From JBCBEX01 sp038528235 (lineage in GTDB: Bacteria > Bacteroidota > Rhodothermia > Rhodothermales > Rubricoccaceae): a stretch of 63,257 nt of DNA. The notes below the pieces were generated by a model. It saw nothing but the letters and a program-made list of their open reading frames with translations, was not told the origin of the DNA and did no database searches. The stretch lies in NCBI GenBank assembly GCA_038528235.1, contig JBCBEX010000013.1:1-63257 (forward strand), in the 5' to 3' direction. A program made the position numbers and the translations under genes. The stretch's first letter is position 1. Each line of letters opens with the position of its first letter. Shown here one piece after another: positions 25,313-33,554 of this stretch.

Positions 25313-26233
25313 ATGCGTCTTCTCCTCACCGGCGGCACCGGCTTCGTCGGCACCTACGTCTCCAAAGCGCTGCTCGACGCAGGCCACACGCTGCGCTGCC
25401 TCGTCCGCGGCTCGGCCGATGACCTCGACGTGCGCGGGCGCGACGGCGTTGAGGTCGTCCAGGGCGACATCCTCAAGCCCGACACCCTCGGTCTGGCCAT
25501 GGCGGGCTGCGCCGGCGTCGTCCACCTCGTCGGCATCATCGAAGAGCGCCCAGCACGCGGCATCACCTTCGAGCGGATCCACCACGAGGGCACCGCGAAC
25601 ATGGTCGCGGCAGCTAGGACGGCTGGCGTCGAGCGGTTCGTGCACATGAGCGCCAACGGGGCCGCGCCGGACGGCGTCTCGGCCTACCAGACCTCGAAGT
25701 GGGCGGGCGAGGAGGCCGTCCGCGCGGCGGGCTTCGGCCATACCGTCATCTTCCGCCCGTCGGTGATCTTCGGCGACCCCGGGCCGGGCCGTCCCGAGTT
25801 TTGCTCGCAGCTCTGGCGCGACCTCGTGAAGCCCTTTCCGATCCTCCCGATCCTCGGCGACGGGCAGTACGAGTTGCAACCCATCCATGTCACCGAGGTG
25901 GCGGCGGCGTTTGCGCAGGCCGTCACGCTCGACGCGGCCAACGGGCAGGCCTACTGCGCTGCCGGGACCGAGCGCGTCACCTTCGACGAGGCGGTGGACC
26001 GCATCGCGCAGGGCGCGGGCATTGAGCCGAAACCGAAGCTGCACCAGCCGTTGTGGCTCGCGCGGCTGGCCGTCAACACCGCGGGGCGCGCGGGGCTGCT
26101 GCCGATCTCGCCCGCGCAGTTCGCCATGCTGATCGCGGGCAACACCTGCGCCGCCGACCGCTTGCGGGCTGACTTCGAGACGGTGGAACGCCCCTTCACG
26201 CCGGATTCGCTGGCCTACCTGCGCGGCGGCTGA
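25313..26233 (+). CDS. NDUFA9-like NAD(P)-binding atypical SDR
   Basis: 306 aa from the ATG at 25313. The Rossmann motif TGGTGFVGTYVSKALLDAG is intact. HLVGIIEERPARGITFERIH and the RFVHMSANGA stretch match the complex-I 39-kDa/NDUFA9-like branch of atypical SDRs. A Tyr-x-x-x-Lys-like YQTSKWAGEEAVR is present. Members bind NADPH; many have no known reaction. It follows the preceding SDR by 46 bases. Confidence 0.85.
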   Translation: MRLLLTGGTGFVGTYVSKALLDAGHTLRCLVRGSADDLDVRGRDGVEVVQGDILKPDTLGLAMAGCAGVVHLVGIIEERPARGITFERIHHEGTANMVAAARTAGVERFVHMSANGAAPDGVSAYQTSKWAGEEAVRAAGFGHTVIFRPSVIFGDPGPGRPEFCSQLWRDLVKPFPILPILGDGQYELQPIHVTEVAAAFAQAVTLDAANGQAYCAAGTERVTFDEAVDRIAQGAGIEPKPKLHQPLWLARLAVNTAGRAGLLPISPAQFAMLIAGNTCAADRLRADFETVERPFTPDSLAYLRGG

Positions 26234-26335
26234 GGCTCCGGCTGGTCCGGCCTTAGATTTGCGGGCGCTGGCCCAGCCGCCGAGTCCGCTCCAGATTCCG
26301 CCAGCGCGCCTTTCGTCCGCACACCGCCCCGCTCG

Positions 26336-27055
26336 ATGCCCTCTTCTTCAGTCCGCCCCGACGGCTCTCCGGCGCTGAGCCGCCGCCGCTTCCTCCAGTT
26401 CGGCGGCGTCGCCCTGACCGCCGGCGCGCTCGCCGCGTGCGACTCCGACGACCCCGGCATCGACCTCGACGACGAGGCCGTCGTGTTCGACTTCGCAGAC
26501 GACTTCGGCGTGCTCAACTTCGCCTACGCGATCGAGCAACTCCAGGCCGCGTTCTACACCACCGTCGTCTCGGCCCCGCCGCGCGAGGCCGCAGAGACCG
26601 AGATCGAAACCCTCGCGGCGATCCGGGACCACGAGACAGCCCACCGCGACTTCTTCCGCGGCGCCATCACCACGGCGGGCAGCACGCCCATCCCTGCGCT
26701 ACGCCTGGACCTGCGGACGGTCGACTTCACCAGCCTGGCCTCGGTGCTAGCCACCGCGCGCGTGCTCGAAGACCTCAGCGTGGCGGCCTACAACGGCGCG
26801 GGGCTCCTGCTCCGCGACCCTGACCTGCTTCTGATCGCGGGCAAGATCGTGTCTGTTGAGGCGCGGCACGCGACGGTCATCCGCGACCTCCTCGCCAACG
26901 ACACGCCCTTCGCCGTGGGCGCCGAGGCCGACCCCGCCACGCAGGCCGTCGATCCGGCAACGGGCTTCGACGCCAGTCTGAGTGTGAGCGCCGTGCTGGA
27001 GGCCGCAGCCCCGTTCTTCATCGCCGACCTCTCCGCTGCCAACCTGCCGAGCTAA
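26336..27055 (+). CDS. Tat-exported ferritin-like lipoprotein
   Basis: 239 aa. The N terminus has a twin-arginine signal (LSRRRFLQFGGVALTAGAL) ending in a lipobox-like LAAC. The mature part is a four-helix ferritin-like domain with diiron-type ligands: Glu in AIEQLQAAFY, ExxH in HETAHRDFF, Glu in VLEDLSVAAY and a second ExxH in VEARHATVIRDL. It is probably a folded metalloprotein exported to the envelope; the reaction is unknown. Its partner gene starts four bases after its stop. Confidence 0.85.
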   Translation: MPSSSVRPDGSPALSRRRFLQFGGVALTAGALAACDSDDPGIDLDDEAVVFDFADDFGVLNFAYAIEQLQAAFYTTVVSAPPREAAETEIETLAAIRDHETAHRDFFRGAITTAGSTPIPALRLDLRTVDFTSLASVLATARVLEDLSVAAYNGAGLLLRDPDLLLIAGKIVSVEARHATVIRDLLANDTPFAVGAEADPATQAVDPATGFDASLSVSAVLEAAAPFFIADLSAANLPS

Positions 27056-27059
27056 TCCG

Positions 27060-27887
27060 ATGCCTACGTCTTCCGACTCCCTTCTAGGTCTGCTCGACGA
27101 GGATCACCTGCAGGCGCTGTCTGACGCGGTGGTGGACCGTCGCCGCGCGCTCGCCCAGGCTGGACGGCTCGGTGCCAAAGCGCTCGCGGCGTCGGTGCCG
27201 CTCGCGCTGGCGTCCGTCGCGCGTCCAGTCTTCGGGCAGGCGATGCCGCCGACGGTCACCGAGGTGCTCAACTTCGCCCTGGTGCTGGAGCGTCTCGAAG
27301 CGGAGTTCTACCGCCTCGCCAACGCCGCCGGAGTCGTCCCGTCAACCCGCGAGGCGGCGTTTGAGGCCATCGCCGCGCAAGAGGCCGCGCACGTCCGCTT
27401 CCTGGAAGGCATGCTGGGCAGCGACGCCGACCCGGCCCCGACGTTCGACTTCACCGCCGAGGGGCGGTTCGACCCGTTCAACCCCAACGACCCACGCGTA
27501 AACCCGACCTACCTCGTCCTCGCGCAGGTCTTCGAGGACACCGGCGTGCGGGCCTACAAAGGTCAGGTCGCCAACCTCTTCGGCACCGACGTGCTCGGGG
27601 CGGCGCTGCAGATCCACTCCGTCGAGGCGCGCCACGCCGCCTTCATCCGTACGCTGCTCGGCTCCGAGGCGTGGCTGGCTGGCAACACGAACACCACGGA
27701 AATCTCCGACTTCGACCCGGTCTACGCACGCGAGCAGAACGTGCGCCAGGACGTGCGCTCGCTCCAGCTCCGCCTCGACGTGCCGGACCTTACGAGCGTC
27801 TCGCGCAGCGCGGTCGAGGCGGCCTTCGACGAGCCGCTGACGATAGACGAGGTGCAGGCTATCATCGCGCCCTTCATCGTGAGCTAG
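27060..27887 (+). CDS. Second ferritin-like exported protein
   Basis: 275 aa paralogue of the preceding gene. RRRALAQAGRLGAKALAASV at residues ~23-42 followed by VFGQA looks like a Tat-type signal preceded by an unusually long N-region. Diiron-type ligands are again present: Glu in LERLEAEFY, ExxH in QEAAHVRFLE, Glu in VFEDTGVRAYKG and ExxH in VEARHAAFIR. Translational coupling with the first gene suggests the two subunits act together. Related gene pairs are frequent in Bacteroidota; function not established. Confidence 0.85.
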   Translation: MPTSSDSLLGLLDEDHLQALSDAVVDRRRALAQAGRLGAKALAASVPLALASVARPVFGQAMPPTVTEVLNFALVLERLEAEFYRLANAAGVVPSTREAAFEAIAAQEAAHVRFLEGMLGSDADPAPTFDFTAEGRFDPFNPNDPRVNPTYLVLAQVFEDTGVRAYKGQVANLFGTDVLGAALQIHSVEARHAAFIRTLLGSEAWLAGNTNTTEISDFDPVYAREQNVRQDVRSLQLRLDVPDLTSVSRSAVEAAFDEPLTIDEVQAIIAPFIVS

Positions 27888-27988
27888 CTCCGCGCTGTTA
27901 GTCGAGAGCGGCTGGCCCACCAGGGTGGCAAAGACTGCGAGGGTTCCGGCGTAGATTCGGGCGCTCATCTCACCTCGCCCCTCGCCTC

Positions 27989-30571
27989 ATGCTACGCCGC
28001 CTCTTCGCGCTCGCTGTCCTCGCCGTTCTCGTTGCCCTTGTGCCTGCAGCAGCGCAGCCCGTCCCGCTGACGGTGCCGTTCACCGCGCCGGGCACGACCG
28101 GCTACGACCCCGCGGTTCCCACGCCCGAGCAGGTGCTCGGCCACACGATCGGCGAGCGCCACACGCGGCCCGCCGACGTCGTGCGGTATGTCGAGGCGGT
28201 CGCGGCGGCGTCGGACCGGGTGAGCGCGTTTGTCTTCGGGCAGACCTACGAGGGGCGGCGGCTCGTGATCGCGCACGTCGGGCGGCCCGACCGCATCGCC
28301 GACCTCGCGCGCGTGCAGGCGGCCAACCGGCGGCTCTCGGACGCCCCAGGCTCGGTCTCCGACACCGACCTCGACGCGTTGCCGGTGGTAGCGTACATGG
28401 GCTATGGCGTTCACGGCAACGAGTCCAGCGCCACCGAAGCCGGGCTGCTGCTGCTCTACCACCTCGCCGCCGGTCAAGGCCCTGCCGTCGACGCCATTCT
28501 CGACGAGGCGCTCGTGCTCATCGACCCGATGCTCAACCCCGACGGCCGCGACCGCTTCGTGGACTGGGTCAACGGCCAGCGCGGCGGCGTCGCCACGCGC
28601 GACATCCAGGACCGCGAGCACAACGAACCCTGGCCTAACGGCCGCACCAACCACTACCTCTTCGACCTCAACCGCGACTGGCTCCCGCTCCAGCACGTCG
28701 AGTCGCGCGCGCGGATGGACCTCTGGCACGGGTGGCGCCCGCAGCTCTCGACCGACTACCACGAGATGGGCCGCAACGCGACCTACTTCTTCCAGCCGGG
28801 CGTCCCGTCGCGCACGAACCCCAACACCCCAGCGCTCAACCAGGACCTCACCCGCCGCATCGGCGAGTTTCACGCCCGCGCACTCGACCGCATCGGGCAG
28901 TTGTACTACGCCGAGGAGTCGTTCGACGACTACTACTACGGCAAGGGCTCGACCTACCCCGACGTGAACGGGGCCGTCGGCATCCTCTTCGAGCAGGCGT
29001 CGAGCCGTGCGCTGAAGACGGAATCGGTGAACGGCCCGCTCGACTACGGGACGACGGTGCGCAACCAGTTCGCCACGAGCCTCTCGTCGCTGGAAGCCGC
29101 CGTGTCGATGCGGACGGACCTGCTCCGCCACCAGCGCGACTTCTACGCCGGTGCCAACGCCTTCGCACGTGATGCCGACGTGCAGGGCTACGTGGTGGCG
29201 ACGGAGCCGTACCCGACCCGCGCAGCTGCGCTCCAGGAGGTGTTGCAGCAGCACCGCATCCGCGTGCACGACCTCGCGCAGCCGGTGACGGTCGATGGCA
29301 TGCGCTTCGAGCCCGGCGAGGCCTTCGTGGTGCCCGTCGCGCAGCCACAGGCGCGGCTCGTCAAGGCCGTCATGGAGCGCGTGAGCACGTTCCCTGACTC
29401 GATCTTCTACGACGTCTCGACGTGGACGCTGCCGCTGGCGTTCGGCGTGCCGCACGGCGAGGTGCCCGAGATGACCGCGCGCGTGCTCGGCGGCGAGCGA
29501 CCCCGGACAGCCTTCCCTGCTGGACGCCTGACGGGAGGCAGCGCCGCCTATGCCTACGCGATTCCGTGGGGCCGTGCGCTCGCGCCGAGAGCGCTAGGTC
29601 GGCTGCAGCAGGCAGGCGTCCGCGTGCGCCTCGCGACGGCACCGTTCACGGCCGATGTGTCGACGGGCGTGGAGGGAGGCACGCGCCGTGAGCGCTTCGA
29701 CCGGGGCACGCTCATCGTGCCCGTGGACCAGGCCGACATCGACGGGCTGAGCGTGATCCGGCTCGTGCAGCAAGCCGTGGCGGAGGACGGCGTGGACGCC
29801 TACGCGCTCCCGACGGGGCTCACACCCGAGGGCCCCGACCTCGGCGGCCCCAGCGTGCCTGTGCTCGACGCGCCAACGATCGGCCTCTTCGCGGGGCCGG
29901 GCACCTCCGTCTACCGCGTCGGCGAGGTGTGGCACCTACTCTCGGAGCGCTACCGCCTCCCCGTGTCGCTCCTCGACGCCGAGGACGCCGCCCGCCTCGA
30001 CCTCGACGACTACGACGTGCTCGTGCTCTCGGGCTTCATCTTCGCCTGGGGCGAGACTGAGCGCGAGGCCGTAGCCGCGTGGGTGCGCGGCGGCGGCACG
30101 CTCGTCACGCTCGGGCGCGGCATGGTCACCGCTGCCCAGGCCGACTGGCTCGACGCGACCGTCACCGAGGCCGACGACGACTCTACCGTGGTGCCCTACG
30201 AGCAGCGCTCGCGGCAGCGCGGCGCGCAGGCGCTGGGCGGCAGCATCTTCGCTGTGGACCTCGACCCGACGCACCCGCTGGCCTACGGCTACGGCCCCGA
30301 GGTCGCGCTCTTCAAGCAGGGCGCGTTCTTCCTCGCCGCCGACTCGTCCAACGCTGAAGCCGTCGTCGGGCAGTACCTGGACGAGCCGCGCCTGAGCGGC
30401 TACGTCTCCACGCAGAACCTCGACGCGCTGCGCGGCGGGGCCGCGGTCGTGGCCAACCGCATGGGCCGCGGCCGCGTGATCGGCATCGACGGGGCACCGA
30501 GCTTCCGCGCCTTCTGGTGGGGCACGCAGGGGCTCGTCGCCAACGCCGTATTCTTCGGGCAACGGTTCTGA
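27989..30571 (+). CDS. Secreted M14 zinc carboxypeptidase with C-terminal GATase-like domain
   Basis: 860 aa with a signal peptide (residues 1-21, cleavage near AAAQP). The M14 catalytic domain shows the zinc motif HxxE in YGVHGNESSATEAG (His ~142, Glu ~145), LFDLNRDW, the third ligand in DYHEMGRNATYFF and the general-base Glu in VGILFEQASS. The C-terminal third (about 660-770) resembles a class-I glutamine amidotransferase/ThuA-like fold (YDVLVLSGFIFAWGETE, WVRGGGTLVTLGRG). It is expected to act on peptides outside the inner membrane. Confidence 0.9.
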   Translation: MLRRLFALAVLAVLVALVPAAAQPVPLTVPFTAPGTTGYDPAVPTPEQVLGHTIGERHTRPADVVRYVEAVAAASDRVSAFVFGQTYEGRRLVIAHVGRPDRIADLARVQAANRRLSDAPGSVSDTDLDALPVVAYMGYGVHGNESSATEAGLLLLYHLAAGQGPAVDAILDEALVLIDPMLNPDGRDRFVDWVNGQRGGVATRDIQDREHNEPWPNGRTNHYLFDLNRDWLPLQHVESRARMDLWHGWRPQLSTDYHEMGRNATYFFQPGVPSRTNPNTPALNQDLTRRIGEFHARALDRIGQLYYAEESFDDYYYGKGSTYPDVNGAVGILFEQASSRALKTESVNGPLDYGTTVRNQFATSLSSLEAAVSMRTDLLRHQRDFYAGANAFARDADVQGYVVATEPYPTRAAALQEVLQQHRIRVHDLAQPVTVDGMRFEPGEAFVVPVAQPQARLVKAVMERVSTFPDSIFYDVSTWTLPLAFGVPHGEVPEMTARVLGGERPRTAFPAGRLTGGSAAYAYAIPWGRALAPRALGRLQQAGVRVRLATAPFTADVSTGVEGGTRRERFDRGTLIVPVDQADIDGLSVIRLVQQAVAEDGVDAYALPTGLTPEGPDLGGPSVPVLDAPTIGLFAGPGTSVYRVGEVWHLLSERYRLPVSLLDAEDAARLDLDDYDVLVLSGFIFAWGETEREAVAAWVRGGGTLVTLGRGMVTAAQADWLDATVTEADDDSTVVPYEQRSRQRGAQALGGSIFAVDLDPTHPLAYGYGPEVALFKQGAFFLAADSSNAEAVVGQYLDEPRLSGYVSTQNLDALRGGAAVVANRMGRGRVIGIDGAPSFRAFWWGTQGLVANAVFFGQRF

Positions 30572-30640
30572 CGACGCCTACTCACGACTTCGGGAGTCGT
30601 ACAGCCTCCCCCCGTCTCGCTCCCCATAAAGGGTCACGAG

Positions 30641-30670
30641 ACTGTCCCCCTCATCCCTGAGGGGGACAGT
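30641..30670. repeat. Dispersed perfect hairpin, copy 1
   Basis: 13-bp arms ACTGTCCCCCTCA / TGAGGGGGACAGT with a TCCC loop, in the gap between the M14 and MscS genes. A second copy with the same stem core lies at 50064-50091. It could also act as a bidirectional terminator, but there is no T-run. Confidence 0.75.
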
Positions 30671-30760
30671 TTGGGTTGACATGGGAGCGTAGCGACCGTC
30701 AAGCCAAACGGGAGGAGCCGAGCATGGCCCTGTCCTTCCATTCAACCCGCGTCCCCAATC

Positions 30761-31714
30761 ATGGAAGCCGTTGCGTCCTGGCTGATGGACCAGCTGAGCC
30801 TCGACTCGATGCAGAGCACGACGGTGGTCAAGCTCCTGCAGACCGTCGCCATTCTGGTCGGGCTCAACGTAGCGCGGTGGCTGACGCTACGGGTCGTCTT
30901 CCGGCAGACCGAGGACGTGCGCGTGCGCTACACCTGGCGCAAGGGCATCGGCTACGCCACAGCCCTCCTCGGCGCGCTACTGCTCGCCTACGTCTGGTTT
31001 GGGCTGTTCGACAACCTCGGGACGTTCCTGGGGCTGCTCTCGGCAGGCATCGCCATCGCCCTTCAGGACTTGCTCATCAGCTTCGCCGGGTGGGTGTTCA
31101 TCCTCTGGCGCCACCCGTTCCACACCGGCGACCGCATCCGCGTCGGCGAGCACATGGGCGATGTGATCGACGTGCGCATGTTCCAGTTCACGCTCCTCGA
31201 AACGGGCACCAAGGGCGGCTCGGGGCAGTCCACGGGGCGCATCATCCATCTGCCCAACAGCAGCGTCTTTCGCCAGCCCATCGTCAACTTCACGGCCGGA
31301 TTCCCCTACATCTGGAACGAGGTGCCCGTCGTGGTCACGTTCGAGAGCGACTGGCGCGCGGCGAAGGAGATCCTCGTCGAGATCGCCCAGGCGCACGCGA
31401 CGCACCTCTCCGAGGACGCCGAGCGCAAGGTGAAGGCCGCGGCGCGGGAATACCTCATCTTCTACGCCAAGCTCACGCCGACCGTCTACACGACCGTGAC
31501 CGACTTCGGTGTGCAACTCACGCTGCGCTACATCGAGGCGCCGCGCCGGGTGCGGGGCAGCGAGCAGGCGATCTGGGAAGCCCTCCTCGACGCCCTCGCC
31601 GCGCGGGACGACATCGACCTCGCCTACCCTACCTACCGCACCTATTTCAATGCGACGGAGGGCAAGCCAGGGGCCCGCGTGGACCTACCGGGGCTGGGAC
31701 CAACCGACGGATAG
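30761..31714 (+). CDS. MscS-family mechanosensitive channel
   Basis: 317 aa. Two or three N-terminal membrane helices (residues about 20-125) include the pore-lining TM3 rich in Gly/Ala (LLSAGIAIALQDLLISFAGW). The MscS beta-domain follows (HPFHTGDRIRVGEHMGDVID, GRIIHLPNSSVF). The C-terminal alpha/beta domain is present (VVVTFESDWRAAKEILVEIA). It releases solutes on hypo-osmotic shock, acting in the inner membrane. Transcribed alone. Confidence 0.92.
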   Translation: MEAVASWLMDQLSLDSMQSTTVVKLLQTVAILVGLNVARWLTLRVVFRQTEDVRVRYTWRKGIGYATALLGALLLAYVWFGLFDNLGTFLGLLSAGIAIALQDLLISFAGWVFILWRHPFHTGDRIRVGEHMGDVIDVRMFQFTLLETGTKGGSGQSTGRIIHLPNSSVFRQPIVNFTAGFPYIWNEVPVVVTFESDWRAAKEILVEIAQAHATHLSEDAERKVKAAAREYLIFYAKLTPTVYTTVTDFGVQLTLRYIEAPRRVRGSEQAIWEALLDALAARDDIDLAYPTYRTYFNATEGKPGARVDLPGLGPTDG

Positions 31715-31991
31715 GTCGCACACGTCGACGCGGTGCGGAGGGACGAGACCACCTCGGTCCACGCTGAGGAGGCCATGTGGACGCCAGGGAGCCCGGCGTC
31801 TCCCACGACCTGAGCAGGGTGAATCCCAATCTGGACATACGGTCCCGAAAACGTCCAGCTAGGCGCAATACGTCGGGGGCGTCATCCGCCAGCATTACCA
31901 AGTCGAGTCGCAAATCGATATCGGCTGAGACAGGAAGCACGCTTGCCGCGGGCCGCGGACTCTAGCCAACACCCTCGCTGTTCTTAGTCTC

Positions 31992-32519
31992 ATGCCGCAG
32001 ACCCTCGCTGCCCTCCTCGCCATCCTCGTACTCTCGCTCTACGCGCTCGGCCAGCACCGCTCCGAGGCGGCGCTGGAGCGTGGCGCCATCAGTGGCGAGT
32101 TGGAGTTAACCGTCGCCGAGGTGGCGCGAGAGATCCTGACGGAAGCCTCGCAGCGCGCATTCGACGAGGCCGACCTCACCCGCGATGAGCTGCGCTTCGA
32201 CACGCGCGGCCTCTCCACGATGCTCGGCCCCGAGGCGGGCGAGAGCACGAGGGCCGACTTCGACGACGTGGACGACTTCAACGGCTACACTGCCCTCGTC
32301 TCGCGGCAGCGCAACGGACAGCCCCTGGACGTGCGCGTCCTTGTGACGGTGCGCTACGTCCAGCCCGACGCCCCCGGTACGGTTTCTGCCAACCCGACGC
32401 TCGCCAAGGAGGTCGAGGTCACGGTCACCGACACGCTGCCGGTCCAGGCGGGTCGCGTGCCCGTCGCCGTGACGCTCAACACCTTCGTGACGCCCTCGTG
32501 GCAGACGATCCACGGCTAA
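31992..32519 (+). CDS. N-terminally membrane-anchored protein, possible minor-pilin-like (gene 1 of 3)
   Basis: 175 aa. The N terminus is a hydrophobic helix at once (residues 3-20, LAALLAILVLSLYALGQ) followed by an amphipathic helix (LTVAEVAREILTEASQRAF) and a beta-rich C domain (LDVRVLVTVRYVQPD, EVEVTVTD). A single N-terminal helix continuing into an extracytoplasmic beta domain is the pilin-like layout, but no prepilin-peptidase G-F-x-x-x-E site is seen. Two similarly built genes follow on the same strand. Confidence 0.55.
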   Translation: MPQTLAALLAILVLSLYALGQHRSEAALERGAISGELELTVAEVAREILTEASQRAFDEADLTRDELRFDTRGLSTMLGPEAGESTRADFDDVDDFNGYTALVSRQRNGQPLDVRVLVTVRYVQPDAPGTVSANPTLAKEVEVTVTDTLPVQAGRVPVAVTLNTFVTPSWQTIHG

Positions 32520-32564
32520 GCCCGCTCCCTAGCCTCCCGCGCTCGACCCTTTCCCTTTTGCCCG

Positions 32565-33509
32565 ATGGCGTTCCTCCTCGACAACCTCACCTCGATCCTT
32601 GTCGGCGCGACGCTGCTCGTGGCCTTCGTGTTCGTGCAGCAGCGCTCGAGCCAGCGCGCCACCGACGTGGCCGTGAACCAGATCACGCAACAGCGCACGC
32701 TCGCGTTCATGGATGTGCTCGAACGCGACATTGAGAACATGCGCACCGAGCGGCAGGCCGTGGCCGCGCTCGGGAGCTACACGCACCGCCTCGAAGCGAC
32801 GGGCGGCCAGACCACCCGCTACAGCTTCCCCACGCTGGCCAACCCCAACCTCGGCGCCGCGTCGCCTACGGTGCTGGTGAGCTATGCCGTAACGGAGCTG
32901 CCTGACAGCGTCCGGGTCGGCGACCAAGCCTACCCGATGCTCCGCGTGCAGCGCTTCGAAAACGGCGTGGCGCTCGGCGGTAGCTCCGAGCCCATCGTCG
33001 GCTTCGAGATCGAGGCGTTCGAGCGGGGCAGCACGACCGGGCGCCAGACGGCAGGCGTGCTGAGCGACCTGGACCGTGTGCGCGTCGAGGTGACGACGGC
33101 GCTCAGCGCCGCAGAGCGCCGCGCCGGGGACCAGGCCAACACCTCGCAGACCAATGCCATGCGGCACGGTTATGTCTTCCGACCGCGCAACCTCTCCGTC
33201 GCGGAGGACGGCCGCGGCGCGATGCCCGCACCCCCGACCACCTTCCCTCCGGAGCCGCCGCCTCCCCCGCCACCGCCGCCGCCCCCACCGCCTTCGCCGC
33301 CGCCTTCAGCGCGCCCGCCGGCCTCGCCGTCGTCTCCACCGCCGTCTCAGCCGCCTGCGAATCCCGGCGGCGACAGCGGGAGCCCCAGTAGCGGCGGGGG
33401 GAGCGGCGGTAGCGGCGGGGGGAGCAGTTCGTCTCCATCGCCCTCTACGCCGCCGCCTTCCCAGCCACGACCGCCCCAGCCTGCTCCGCCCCCCCCGCCG
33501 GTCATCTAG
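32565..33509 (+). CDS. Membrane-anchored protein with long Pro/Gly/Ser tail (gene 2 of 3)
   Basis: 314 aa. It has an N-terminal helix at residues 9-26 (SILVGATLLVAFVFVQQ) continuing into a predicted helix (DVAVNQITQQRTLAFMDVLE), then a compact beta-rich domain to about residue 215. The last ~90 residues are a low-complexity tail: a poly-Pro block, a Gly/Ser block and a second Pro-rich end. Same architecture as its neighbours at the N terminus. The tail suggests a surface-exposed spacer or stalk. No family recognised. Confidence 0.55.
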   Translation: MAFLLDNLTSILVGATLLVAFVFVQQRSSQRATDVAVNQITQQRTLAFMDVLERDIENMRTERQAVAALGSYTHRLEATGGQTTRYSFPTLANPNLGAASPTVLVSYAVTELPDSVRVGDQAYPMLRVQRFENGVALGGSSEPIVGFEIEAFERGSTTGRQTAGVLSDLDRVRVEVTTALSAAERRAGDQANTSQTNAMRHGYVFRPRNLSVAEDGRGAMPAPPTTFPPEPPPPPPPPPPPPPSPPPSARPPASPSSPPPSQPPANPGGDSGSPSSGGGSGGSGGGSSSSPSPSTPPPSQPRPPQPAPPPPPVI

Positions 33510-33554
33510 CCTGATGGCTCCCTCGCACTGCCCCCGTTCCGCTTCTGAATCTCC

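Noticed and set aside
31647..31940. 97-codon minus-strand frame (DIDLRLDLVMLADD...)
   Set aside because: The first part looks protein-like, but the rest is Arg/Pro-rich and runs antisense into the mscS gene. No family pattern, so not called.
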